A DNA stretch of 64,000 nucleotides from Bog-532 sp963828445 (lineage in GTDB: Bacteria > Actinomycetota > Actinomycetes > Streptosporangiales > Streptosporangiaceae): the NCBI GenBank assembly GCA_963828445.1, contig CAWHFP010000040.1, forward strand, positions 248,001 through 312,000, read 5' to 3'. Shown one piece after another: positions 50,733 through 59,552 of this stretch. Every line of letters begins with the position of its first letter. Position 1 is the first letter of the stretch. The notes under the pieces are model-generated. The model saw only the letters and a list, made by a program, of their open reading frames with translations, was not told where the DNA came from and searched no databases. The position numbers were made by a program, and so were the translations under genes.

Positions 50733-51545
50733 TGACCTTGATTGCCGCCGCTCAGTTCGGCCCGGTCCTGGGCGACGTGGAGGCCAACCGGGACGCCACC
50801 GCCCGGGCCGTGCGCGAGGCCGCCGCGGCCGGGGCCACCCTCATCGTGCTGCCCGAGCTGAGCGACTCCGGCTACGTGTTCACCGGCCCCGACGAGGCCC
50901 GTGGCCTGGCCACCCCGGCCGACGGCAGCCCCACCCTGGCCCAGTGGCAGAAGCTGGCCACTGCCGCCGGCGTCACGATCGTGGGCGGGTTCTGCGAGCT
51001 GGGCCGCGGACGGCCTGCTCTACAACAGCGCCGCCCTGGTCGATGCCTCCGGGACCCGGGCCGTCTACCGCAAGACCCACCTGTGGGACCGGGAGAAGCT
51101 GATCTTCACTCCGGGTTCGGCCGGCTCGCCCGTGGTGGACCTGCCCTTCGGCCGGGTGGCCGTGATGATCTGCTACGACCTGGAGTTCCCGGAGTGGACC
51201 CGGCTGGCCGCCCTGGACGGCGCCGACCTGATCGCGGCCCCGGTGAACTGGCCGGCCGCGCCGTACCCGGCCGGGGAGCGGCCCGCCGAGGTGATCAAGG
51301 CCCAGGCCGGCGCCGCGGTCAACGGCGTGTACGTGGTGGTCGCCGACCGCTGCCGCCGCGAGCGCGGGGTGGACTGGATCAGCGGCTCGGTCATCGTCGG
51401 CCCGGACGGCTACCCGCTGGCGGGCCCGGTGCTGGCTGACCGGCCCGAGGTGCTGGTGGCCGACTGCGACCTGACCGCCAGCCGGGACAAGCGGATCAAC
51501 TCCCGCAACGACCTGCTCGGTGACCGTCGATCCGACCTGTACTAG
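50732..51545 (+). pseudogene. Carbon-nitrogen hydrolase (nitrilase superfamily), frame broken near 51005
   Basis: ATG 50732 opens the frame through the catalytic Glu42 (VLPELSDSGY) to VGGFCELG. One extra C near 51005 then shifts it. The rest (ADGLLYNSAALVDASGTRAVYRKTHLW ... to 51545) carries the Lys (YRKTHL) and Cys (MICYDLEFPEW) of the triad in the next frame. Repaired length is about 270 residues. These enzymes cleave amides; beside agmatinase, an N-carbamoylputrescine or guanidino-derived amide is a plausible substrate, but this is inference. Both halves are conserved, so an indel in the sequence is likely. Confidence 0.87.
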
Positions 51546-51553
51546 GAGCCCCG

Positions 51554-53206
51554 ATGCCGTCCACCCACGAGGTGTTCAACCAGCCGCCCCCGTTGACCGG
51601 CTACGACGTGGCCGACGACCCGGCCCTGCTCGACGGCCTGCGTCAGCAGGACGCGGGCTGGGCCCAGGCTGACCTGCACGACCTGGGCCGCCGGGCCGGC
51701 TCGGAGCAGGCCCAGGACTGGGGGCGCCTGGCCAACGAGCACCCGCCGGTGCTGCGCAGCCACGACCGGTTCGGCCACCGGATCGACGAGGTGGAGTTCC
51801 ACCCGGCCTGGCACGAGCTGATGGGGGTCGCGGTCGGCGCGGGCCTGCACGCCGCGCCCTGGGCCGACCCCCGCCCCGGCGCCCACGTGGCCCGGGCGGC
51901 CGGGCTGTACGTGTGGGGCACGGCCGACTTCGGCCACTGCTGCCCGATCTCCATGACCTACGCCAGCGTGCCCACCCTGCGGCACGCGCCCGATCTGGCC
52001 GCCCGCTACGAGCCGCTGCTGACCAGCCGGGTCTACGACCCCGGGTCCCGGCCCGCCGCGGCCAAGCAGGGCCTGCTGGCCGGCATGTCCATGACCGAGA
52101 AGCAGGGCGGCTCCGACGTCCGGGCCAACACCACCCGGGCCGTCAGGTCGGCCGACGGCAGCTACCGGCTGACCGGCCACAAGTGGTTCACCTCGGCCCC
52201 CATGAACGACCTGTTCCTGGTGCTGGCCCAGGCCCCCGGCGGCCAGGGAAAGGAAGCACTGTCGTGCTTCCTGCTGCCCCGGGTGCTGCCGGACGGCACC
52301 CGCAACACCATGCGGCTGCAGCGGCTCAAGGACAAGCTCGGCAACAAGTCCAACGCCTCGGCCGAGGTCGAATACGACGACGCCCTGGCCTGGCTGGTCG
52401 GCGAGGAGGGCCGCGGCGTCCGCACCATCATCGAGATGGTCAACATGACCCGGCTCGACTGCGTGATCGCGGCCGCCTCCCAGCTACGGCTGGGCACCAG
52501 CCAGGCCGCGTTCCACAGCGCGCACCGGCAGGCGTTCGGGGCCGCCCTGGCCGACCAGCCGCTGATGGCCAACGTGGTGGCCGACCTGGCCGTGGAGTCC
52601 GAAGCCGCCACCACGGTGATGCTGCGGCTGGCCGGGGCCACCGACCGGGCCGCCCGCGGCGACGAGCAGGAGGCGGCGTTCCGGCGCATCGCGCTGGCCG
52701 TGACCAAGTACTGGGTGTGCAAGCGGGTCCCGGTGCACGCCGCCGAGGCCCTGGAGTGCTTCGGCGGCAACGGCTACGTGGAAGAGTCCGGCCTGCCCCG
52801 GCTGTACCGGGAGGCGCCCCTGCAGTCGATCTGGGAGGGGTCCGGCAACGTGGCCGCCCTGGACGCGCTGCGGGCCCTGGCCCGCCAGCCTGAGGTCGCC
52901 GAAGCCTACTTCGCCGAGATCGGCGAGGCGGCCGGGGCCGACCCGCGGCTGGATCAGGCGGTGCGGCGGCTGCGGGCCGAACTGGCCGACCCGGCCCAGG
53001 CCGAGCTGCGGGCCCGGCGGGTGGTGGAACAGCTGGCCCTGGTCCTGCAGGGCGCCCTGCTGGTCCGCGCGGGCGACCCGGCCGTGGCCGACGCCTTCAC
53101 CGCCTCCCGGCTGGCCGGCGACGGCGGCCGGGCCTTCGGCACCCTGCCGCCCGGGGTGGACACCGCCGCCATCCTCAAGCGGGCCACCCCTACGATCGGC
53201 TCATGA
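51554..53206 (+). CDS. AidB-like acyl-CoA dehydrogenase family protein
   Basis: This is a 550-residue protein starting at ATG 51554 after AGGAG. It has the AidB layout. N-terminal NQPPPLTGYDVADDPALLDGL is followed by HPAWHELMGVAVGAGLHAAPW. The flavin-site segment GMSMTEKQGGSDVRANTT comes next, and ECFGGNGYVEESGLPRLYREAPLQSIWEGSGNV is the C-terminal signature. AidB proteins bind FAD and DNA and are linked to protection from alkylating agents in Escherichia coli; the dehydrogenase activity is weak. Its stop overlaps the start of peptidase E by 4 bp. Confidence 0.9.
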   Translation: MPSTHEVFNQPPPLTGYDVADDPALLDGLRQQDAGWAQADLHDLGRRAGSEQAQDWGRLANEHPPVLRSHDRFGHRIDEVEFHPAWHELMGVAVGAGLHAAPWADPRPGAHVARAAGLYVWGTADFGHCCPISMTYASVPTLRHAPDLAARYEPLLTSRVYDPGSRPAAAKQGLLAGMSMTEKQGGSDVRANTTRAVRSADGSYRLTGHKWFTSAPMNDLFLVLAQAPGGQGKEALSCFLLPRVLPDGTRNTMRLQRLKDKLGNKSNASAEVEYDDALAWLVGEEGRGVRTIIEMVNMTRLDCVIAAASQLRLGTSQAAFHSAHRQAFGAALADQPLMANVVADLAVESEAATTVMLRLAGATDRAARGDEQEAAFRRIALAVTKYWVCKRVPVHAAEALECFGGNGYVEESGLPRLYREAPLQSIWEGSGNVAALDALRALARQPEVAEAYFAEIGEAAGADPRLDQAVRRLRAELADPAQAELRARRVVEQLALVLQGALLVRAGDPAVADAFTASRLAGDGGRAFGTLPPGVDTAAILKRATPTIGS

Positions 53207-53939
53207 CCGCCGATACCCCCACCATCCTGGCCACCTCGGGCGGCCTGGTGCCGGCCCCGCGGACCCTGTTCGGCTTCGGCCCGCTGCTGCACTACGCGAT
53301 CGAGCTGGCCGGGGTCACCGGCCGCGCCCCCCGGGTCTGCTACGTCGGCACCGGCCTGGCGGTGACCAGGAAGGTCACGAAGCCCGGTTCACCGAGGCGG
53401 GCCGGGCCGCCGGGGTCATCGTCAGCCCGCTGCGGCTGTTCAGCATGCCCAACGTGGACGACCTGACCGGGCTGCTGCTGGACCACGACGTGGCCTGGGT
53501 CGGCGGCGGCAGCGTGGCCAACCTGCTGGCCCTGTGGCGGCTGCACGGGCTGGACGAGAGCTTCCGCCAGGCCTGGGCGGCCGGGGTGGTGCTGGCCGGC
53601 GTCTCGGCCGGGTCGGTCTGCTGGCACGTCGGCGGGACCACCGACTCGTTCGGCCCCGACCTGCGGCCGGTCACCAACGGCCTGGGCTTCCTGCCCTACG
53701 CCAACGGCGTGCACTACGACCATGAGGCCCTGCGCCGGCCCCGGTTCCACCAGTACATCGCCGAGGGGATCCTGCCCGGCGGCTACGCCACCGACGACCA
53801 CACCGGCCTCGTCTATCACGGCACCGAGCTGACCGAAGCCGTGGCCGAGGTGTCCGGCCCGGCCGCCTACCACGTGTTCCTGGACGGCGCCGAGGTCCGC
53901 GAGGAACGCCTGCCCACCCGCCTCCTCCCCGGAGCCTGA
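53203..53939 (+). pseudogene. Peptidase E-like (family S51) protein, frame broken near 53360
   Basis: ATG 53203 reads MTADTPTILATSGGLVPAPRTLFGFGPLLHYAIELAG to VCYVGTGLA, after which one base is missing. The next frame continues DQEGHEARFTEAGRAAGVIVSPLRLFSMPNVDD and on to 53939. The catalytic Ser is in LAGVSAGSVCW. Repaired length is about 245 residues, the S51 size. Family members cleave Asp-X dipeptides or cyanophycin-like material, or are inactive homologues. It is the last gene of the DinB-agmatinase operon. Confidence 0.86.
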
Positions 53940-54064
53940 CCCGCCGCCGCCCCCGCGTCACCGGCCGCCGGCCACCCCACCTTCGATAAAAACGGGCGCA
54001 CCCTCCCCGCCCTGAGCCCTCTCCGGGCGACACCTCACCCCCCTCCGTCCCCTAGGATTTTCCG

Positions 54065-54817
54065 GTGACTGGGCGAGCAGTGTTGATCACCGGGGCGTCG
54101 CGGGGCATCGGCCGGGCCACCGCGCTGGCGTTCGCCCGCCAGGGCGACCACGTGGCCGTGCACCACCGCGACTCGGCCGACCGGGCCACGGCCGTGCTGG
54201 CCGAACTGCCCGGCGACGGCCACATGGTCGTGCAGGGCGACCTGACCGACCCGGCCCGGGTCCGGCGCCTGGTGGACGAGGCCGCCGTCGGCCTGGGCGG
54301 CCTGGACGTGCTGGTCAACAACGCCGGGATCTACGTGACCCACCCGATCGCCGAGGTGTCCTACGAGGACTGGCAGGCCGCCTGGCAGCAGACCCTGGCC
54401 GTCAACCTGACCGGCCCGGCCAACGTCACCTGGTGCGCGGTCCAGCACATGATCCCGCGCGGCAGCGGCCGCATCGTCAACGTCTCCTCCCGCGGCGCCT
54501 TCCGCGGCGAGCCCGGCCAGCCCGCCTACGGCGCCAGCAAGGGCGGCCTGAACAGCTTCGGCCAGTCCCTGGCCATCGCCCTGGCCCCGTACGGCATCAC
54601 GGTCGGCACGGTCGCGCCCGGCTTCGTCGACACCGAGATGGCCTCCGAGCGGGTGAACGGCCCGGACGGCGCCGAAGTCCGGGCCCAGAGCCCGTTCGGC
54701 CGGATCGCGCGGCCCGAGGAGATCGCGTCCGCCGTGCTCTACCTGGCCTCGCCCGAAGCCGAGTGGGCCAGCGGCACGATCATCGACCTGAACGGGGCAT
54801 CCTATTTGCGTCCGTGA
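54065..54817 (+). CDS. SDR-family oxidoreductase (3-oxoacyl-ACP reductase-like)
   Basis: This is 250 residues from GTG 54065. The cofactor motif TGASRGIG is at residues 9-16. NNAG is near 88. The catalytic Ser is in VNVSSRG and Tyr/Lys in YGASKGG. The end WASGTIIDLNGASYLRP is typical of FabG-like SDRs. The HHRDS segment after the second strand suggests NADPH use. The substrate is unknown. It starts 125 bp after the peptidase E gene on the same strand. Confidence 0.9.
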   Translation: MTGRAVLITGASRGIGRATALAFARQGDHVAVHHRDSADRATAVLAELPGDGHMVVQGDLTDPARVRRLVDEAAVGLGGLDVLVNNAGIYVTHPIAEVSYEDWQAAWQQTLAVNLTGPANVTWCAVQHMIPRGSGRIVNVSSRGAFRGEPGQPAYGASKGGLNSFGQSLAIALAPYGITVGTVAPGFVDTEMASERVNGPDGAEVRAQSPFGRIARPEEIASAVLYLASPEAEWASGTIIDLNGASYLRP

Positions 54818-54910
54818 CCGGCTCGCGCCGATAATCTCAGCGGGAACCGCCGCGGGGGCTGCCACGTTTGGTCTCTTGCCGCCATCACGTCGCCAGGAGG
54901 ACCCAGCCGA

Positions 54911-56188
54911 ATGTTCAGGCCCGGCCGTGTCTTGCGGTACGTCGCTCTCGCGCTGGCCGCGGCCGCCCTGGCCGCCGGCGCGGTGGTGGGCCTGACCCCG
55001 AAACCGCCCACGGTCGCCTCGGCCAGCAGTTCCGGCTGGGTGGAGACCTGGGCCACCGCCCCCACCGACCCGGCCCACATGACCGCCAACCGGGCCAACG
55101 AGGGGTTCCGCGACCAGACCATCCGCAACATCATCTTCACCAGCATCGGCGGTCAGCAGGTCCGCATCCGGCTCAGCAACCTGTACGGGAAGCGGCCGCT
55201 GCGCATCGGCGCGGCCAGCGTGGGCGCGGTGGACAGCGACGGCAACCTGAGCACCTCGGCCTACCCGGTCACGTTCGGCGGCAGCCGGTCGGTGACGATC
55301 CCGGCCGGGGAAGAAATGGTCAGCGATGCCGTGCCCATGACCGTGGAACCGCTGCAGGACCTGGCCGTCAGCATCTACGTCCCGCAGGCCACCGGGTCCG
55401 CCACGTACCACTACTTCGCCATGCAGACCAACTACCTGGCCGCCGGGGACCACGTCGGCGACGTCAGCGACAAGGCCTTCACCATCCGCGACTCGTCCTG
55501 GTACTTCCTGGACGGGGTGGAGGTGCTCGGCGCGGACAAGCAGGCCGGCACGGTGGTGGCGTTCGGCGACTCGATCACCGACGGCATCGGCTCCACCTCC
55601 GGTCTCAACGACCGCTGGCCCGACTTCCTGGCCCGCCGGCTCATCGCCCGCTACGGCAACCGGGCCCCGGGCGTGATCGACGAGGGCATCGGCGGCAACC
55701 GGGTGCTGAACCCCTCGGTCTGTTACGGGCCGAGCGCGGTGGCCCGGTTCAGCCGGGACGTCCTCGACCAGCCCGGCGTGCGCGCGGTCATCGTGCTCGA
55801 GGGCATCAACGACATCGGCTACAGCCTGGCCGCCGACATCGGCTGCGAGGCACCCAACACCAACGTCAGCGCGAAGCAGCTGATCGGCGGGTTCAAGAAG
55901 ATGATCGCCATGGCCCACTCGCACGGCATCAAGATCATCGGCGCCACGCTGACCCCGTACCAGAGTTCCTGGTTCTGGACCCGGGACGGGCAGGCCAAGT
56001 GGGCCGCCCTCAACCGCTGGATCCGGACCAGCCACGCCTTCGACGGGGTGGCCGACTTCGATCGCGCGGTCGCCGACCCCCTGCTGCCGAACAACATGAA
56101 CCCGGTCGACACCAGCGACGGCCTGCACGGCAGCGACGCCGGGTACCAGGCCATGGCCAACGCGATCAACCTCAGCCTGCTCCGCTGA
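54911..56188 (+). CDS. Exported SGNH/GDSL-type hydrolase
   Basis: This is a 425-residue protein with an N-terminal signal or membrane anchor (residues 8-28). A beta-sandwich-like region (about 40-205) precedes the SGNH domain. Block I is FGDSITDG with the nucleophile Ser221, block II contains GGNRVLN, block III EGINDIG and block V DGLHGSDAGY with the catalytic Asp/His. The layout matches secreted GDSL esterases of actinomycetes that de-acylate polysaccharides or lipids. The start ATG follows AGGAGG by 9 bases. Confidence 0.9.
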   Translation: MFRPGRVLRYVALALAAAALAAGAVVGLTPKPPTVASASSSGWVETWATAPTDPAHMTANRANEGFRDQTIRNIIFTSIGGQQVRIRLSNLYGKRPLRIGAASVGAVDSDGNLSTSAYPVTFGGSRSVTIPAGEEMVSDAVPMTVEPLQDLAVSIYVPQATGSATYHYFAMQTNYLAAGDHVGDVSDKAFTIRDSSWYFLDGVEVLGADKQAGTVVAFGDSITDGIGSTSGLNDRWPDFLARRLIARYGNRAPGVIDEGIGGNRVLNPSVCYGPSAVARFSRDVLDQPGVRAVIVLEGINDIGYSLAADIGCEAPNTNVSAKQLIGGFKKMIAMAHSHGIKIIGATLTPYQSSWFWTRDGQAKWAALNRWIRTSHAFDGVADFDRAVADPLLPNNMNPVDTSDGLHGSDAGYQAMANAINLSLLR

Positions 56189-56213
56189 CGGCCGTTTCGA
56201 TAGCGTAGGAGCC

Positions 56214-57083
56214 ATGCGCATCGGAGTGGTGTTTCCCCAGACCGAGCTGGGCGGCGACGTGGGCGCCGTTCGCGCCTACGGCCAGGGTGTGGCCGAGCTC
56301 GGCTTCACCCACGTGCTGGCCTACGACCACGTGGTCGGGGCCGACCCGGCCGCCTACCCCGGCTGGGACGGGCCGTACGACCTGCACACCACGTTCCACG
56401 AGCCGTTCGTGATGTTCGGCTACCTGGCCGCGCTGACCTCGCTGGAGTTCGTCACCGGCATCATCATCGCGCCCCAGCGGCAGACCGCCCTGCTGGCCAA
56501 GCAGGCCGCCGAGGTCGACCTGCTGGCCGCGGGCCGGTTCCGGCTCGGCCTGGGCATCGGCTGGAACCGGGTCGAGTACGAGGCCCTGGGCCAGGAGTTC
56601 CGCACCCGCGGCCGTCGCCTGGACGAGCAGATCGGCCTGCTGCGGGAACTGTGGACGCAGGAGTCGGTGACCTTCGACGGCCAGTTCGACCACATCAAGG
56701 GGGCGGGCCTGGCCCCCCTGCCGGTGCAGCGGCCGATCCCGCTCTGGCTCGGGGCCCAGTCCCCGGTGGCCTACCGCCGGGTCGGCCGGACCGCCGACGG
56801 CTGGTTCCCGCAGATCTCACCCGGCCCCGAGCTGACCGAAGCCCAGTCCATCATCGCCGCGGCCGCCAGCGAGGCCGGCCGGGATCCGGGCTCCATCGGG
56901 ATGGACGGCCGGGTCTCCTGGCGCGGCGACATCGACCTGCTGGCCGACCGGCTCAGCCAGTGGCAGCAGGCGGGGGCCACCCACGTGTCGGTCAACACCA
57001 TGGGGGCCGGCCTCGGCACCGTCGACGAGCACCTCAGCGCCCTGACCACCATCGCCGGCGTCGTGAAGGACTTTTCCAGCTGA
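56214..57083 (+). CDS. LLM-class (probably F420-dependent) oxidoreductase
   Basis: This is a 289-residue luciferase-like TIM-barrel protein: MRIGVVFPQTELGGDVGAVRAYGQGVAELGFTHVLAYDHV, then GIIIAPQRQTALLAKQAAEVDLLAAGRFRLGLGIGWNRVEYEALGQ and PIPLWLGAQSPVAYRRVGRTADGWFPQ. These are the marks of TIGR03619-type F420-dependent oxidoreductases. The hydride-transfer substrate cannot be predicted. Its stop codon lies inside the 22-bp terminator hairpin. Confidence 0.9.
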   Translation: MRIGVVFPQTELGGDVGAVRAYGQGVAELGFTHVLAYDHVVGADPAAYPGWDGPYDLHTTFHEPFVMFGYLAALTSLEFVTGIIIAPQRQTALLAKQAAEVDLLAAGRFRLGLGIGWNRVEYEALGQEFRTRGRRLDEQIGLLRELWTQESVTFDGQFDHIKGAGLAPLPVQRPIPLWLGAQSPVAYRRVGRTADGWFPQISPGPELTEAQSIIAAAASEAGRDPGSIGMDGRVSWRGDIDLLADRLSQWQQAGATHVSVNTMGAGLGTVDEHLSALTTIAGVVKDFSS

Positions 57084-57125
57084 CCGGGGCCGGGGGTGCC
57101 GACGGCACCCCCGGCCCCGGTCAGC
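57079..57125. terminator. Perfect 22-bp bidirectional terminator hairpin
   Basis: Bases 57079-57100 are exactly complementary to 57104-57125 with a 3-base loop (GAC). The hairpin lies between the convergent oxidoreductase and alcohol dehydrogenase genes and includes the stop codon of the first. Its GC content and length make it very stable. Confidence 0.85.
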
Positions 57126-57135
57126 CTGGTGTCAC

Positions 57136-58248
57136 TCAGCTGTCGTAGGTGATCACGCCGCGGATGTTCTTGCCGTCCCGCAGGTCCTGGTAGCCCTCGT
57201 TCACCTGGTCCAGCGTGTACCGGGTGGTGACCAGCTCGTCCAGCTTGAGCTGGCCCGCGTCGTACAGCCGGAGCAGCTTGACGATGTCGTACTGCGGGTT
57301 GGCCGACCCGAACAGCGTGCCCTTGATCGTCTTCTCGAACAGGGTCAGGATGCCGCCGGACACGTGCACGGTCAGCTTCTCCGGGTTGGCCAGGCCGGTG
57401 ATGACCACCGTGCCGCCCTTGCCGATCACGTTGAAGGCGTTGGTCACCACGTCCTCTTCGACGGTGCCCACCGTGACCAGGGCCTGGTCGGCCATCTGAC
57501 CCCAGGTCAGCTCGCCGACCTTCTCCGCCGCCTCGGCCGCCGACGCGAACGCGTGCGTGGCCCCGAACTTGAGCGCGGTCTCCCGCTTGAAGGCCAGCGG
57601 GTCGACCGCGATCACGTTCTTGGCCCCGGCCGCGGCCGCGCCCTGCACGGCGTTGATGCCGATGCCGCCGATGCCGTAGATCACCGTGGTGTCCCCGGCC
57701 CGGACGCCCCCGGCGTAGTTGGCCGTGGCCCACCCGGTCGGCACGCCGCAGCCGACCAGCACCGCGGTCTCCAGCGGCAGCCAGTCGTCCACCTTGACCA
57801 CCGAGTGCTCGGAGATCGTGGCCCGCTCGGAGAACGTGCCCAGCATGCACATGCCGCCGATGTCCTCGCCGCCGGAGTGGAAGCGGAAGGTGCCGTCGGG
57901 CAGGTGGCCGTTCAGGATCGTCGCGCCCATGTCGCACAGGTTCTGGCGCCCGGTCGAGCAGTACCGGCAGGTCCCGCAGTTGGGGATGAAGCTGCACACC
58001 ACGTGGTCGCCGGGCTGGACCTTGGTCACCCCGGGACCGACTTCCTCGATGATGCCGGCCCCTTCGTGCCCGCCCACGATCGGGAACCGGGGCACCAGGT
58101 CCCCGTCGATCAGGTGCAGGTCGGAGTGGCACAGCCCGGCGGCGACGTACCGGATCAGGACCTCGTTCTCCTTGGGTCCGTCCAGGTCCAGCTCGATGAC
58201 TTCAAACGGCTTGTGCGCGTCCCGCAGGACGGCGGCTCTGGTCTTCAT
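57136..58248 (-). CDS. Zinc alcohol dehydrogenase, NDMA-dependent type
   Basis: This is a 370-residue medium-chain dehydrogenase. Catalytic zinc ligands are Cys40 and His61 (with Glu62). Structural zinc ligands are Cys91, Cys94, Cys97 and Cys105. The nucleotide motif is VIYGIGGIGINAVQGAAAAGA. Sequence style (MKTRAAVLRDAHKPFEVIELDLDGPKENEVLIRYVAAGLCHSD) fits the NDMA-dependent, mycofactocin-associated group (Rxyl_3153 type), in which NAD stays tightly bound and an external carrier such as mycofactocin re-oxidises it. No mycofactocin genes are in the window. GAGGAAG precedes the start. Confidence 0.88.
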   Translation of the reverse strand: MKTRAAVLRDAHKPFEVIELDLDGPKENEVLIRYVAAGLCHSDLHLIDGDLVPRFPIVGGHEGAGIIEEVGPGVTKVQPGDHVVCSFIPNCGTCRYCSTGRQNLCDMGATILNGHLPDGTFRFHSGGEDIGGMCMLGTFSERATISEHSVVKVDDWLPLETAVLVGCGVPTGWATANYAGGVRAGDTTVIYGIGGIGINAVQGAAAAGAKNVIAVDPLAFKRETALKFGATHAFASAAEAAEKVGELTWGQMADQALVTVGTVEEDVVTNAFNVIGKGGTVVITGLANPEKLTVHVSGGILTLFEKTIKGTLFGSANPQYDIVKLLRLYDAGQLKLDELVTTRYTLDQVNEGYQDLRDGKNIRGVITYDS

Positions 58249-58340
58249 CGCTTCCTCCTCGAAGCGCCGGACGGCATCGTCGGCAGAACAGGATTCGGTC
58301 TACAGCTTCGGACGGACCCACCCCCGCTGTCCAGAGCAGA

Positions 58341-59402
58341 TCAGAGGTGCCGCAACTCCGCCTGCGCGAACAGCCGCAGGATCGGCCAGCTGTAGTAGGG
58401 GCTGAACGACTGCCAGGCGTAGTCGCCGCCCTGCTCGTAGCCACCGATCTCACCGATCACGGTCCCGGTCCCGGTCCTGGGGTTGAAGTGCGTGATCCAC
58501 GGGCCGCCGCTGGTGCCGTCCTGGTAGTCGTTGCAGTAGAACTCGATCTGCGTCGGCTCGAACTTCAGGCTTCGCGTCGCGCACTTGATCGGCTGGTCAT
58601 CGGTGTTGTTGTACCCGATCGGCGTGATCGCCTGGGCGTAGGGCGTGTTGATCCCCAGCCGCAGGCCGCCGGTGACCAGCTGGATCGGCTTGTGCACCCC
58701 CGCCGGCGGGGTCACGGCCAGGAACGCGAAGTCCAGGTCCGGGTTCTCGGACTGCTTCCACCCCGCGGCCACCGTGATCGTCTTGACCGGCCAGGCCCCG
58801 TACGGGCTCACCCCCTGGTGCCACTGCGGCACGTACACCACGTTGGTGGCGGGGCCGCTGCTCCCGTACACGCAGTGCGCCGCCGTCAGCAGCAGGTCCA
58901 AGGTGGCGCTGTCCACCACGCTGGCCGTGCAGAAGTGCGCCTGCGTCCCGGTCGTGAAGAACAACGCCCCCACCGTCGGCACCCCGTTGAAGTGCACCGG
59001 GTCCGGCGTTCCCGGCGGGGGAGCGGGGTCCGCCTGCGGGCTGGCCGGCACCGTGGCCCCCGCTTCCACCCCGGCCGCGCTCTTCATCCGCGCCTGGGTC
59101 CAGAACCGGCTCGCCGCCGCCTGCGCCCCCGCCGTCACCGAATGCACCGCGGCCTGCGTACCCGATCCCGCCGCCGAGGTCGCGGCCCCGGCCCCGGCCC
59201 GCCCTGCCGTCGCGGCCCCGGCCGTCCCGGCCGCGGCGGCCAGCCCGCCCGCCACGGTCAGCGCCGTCACCCCGGCCGCCGCCCACCCCCGCACCCGCGC
59301 CCGCCGCCTCACCCGAGCCGCCCTCACTCCAGCCACCCTCGCCCTCGAAGCCACTTCCACCGCTCCCGTCCCTCTGGACGCCGCCCTACCCACGCTCCGC
59401 AT
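58341..59402 (-). CDS. Secreted trypsin-like serine protease
   Basis: This is 353 residues from ATG 59402 (MRSVGRAAS), preceded by GGGAG; a longer frame begins at 59450. A long basic N-terminal part leads into a hydrophobic export segment (GWAAAGVTALTVAGGLAAAAGTAGA). An Ala/Gly-rich pro-region follows, then the protease domain. The catalytic His is in LLTAAHC, the Asp in PDLDFAFL and the Ser in GTSGGPW. Cysteines flank the His and Ser regions as in V8/trypsin-like enzymes. It is likely exported and activated by cleavage. It is a paralogue of the next gene. Confidence 0.87.
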   Translation of the reverse strand: MRSVGRAASRGTGAVEVASRARVAGVRAARVRRRARVRGWAAAGVTALTVAGGLAAAAGTAGAATAGRAGAGAATSAAGSGTQAAVHSVTAGAQAAASRFWTQARMKSAAGVEAGATVPASPQADPAPPPGTPDPVHFNGVPTVGALFFTTGTQAHFCTASVVDSATLDLLLTAAHCVYGSSGPATNVVYVPQWHQGVSPYGAWPVKTITVAAGWKQSENPDLDFAFLAVTPPAGVHKPIQLVTGGLRLGINTPYAQAITPIGYNNTDDQPIKCATRSLKFEPTQIEFYCNDYQDGTSGGPWITHFNPRTGTGTVIGEIGGYEQGGDYAWQSFSPYYSWPILRLFAQAELRHL

Positions 59403-59552
59403 ACCGAGCTCCCTGGTGTGATTCAGGAGAAAAGAGTCATTTCCGGTCACATCAGGTACGACACTCTTCGCCGCCCCACGGGCCTGTCAAGGGCATCCGC
59501 CAGCCGGCCCGGGCCGCCCGCCACCTTCACCGCCCCTCCCCGCGGCCGCGGA

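Noticed and set aside
54035..56221. A 728-codon open frame on the minus strand
   Set aside because: It lies exactly opposite the SDR and SGNH hydrolase genes, has a Gly/Val/His/Asp/Arg-rich composition typical of antisense of GC-rich codons and shows no family motif.
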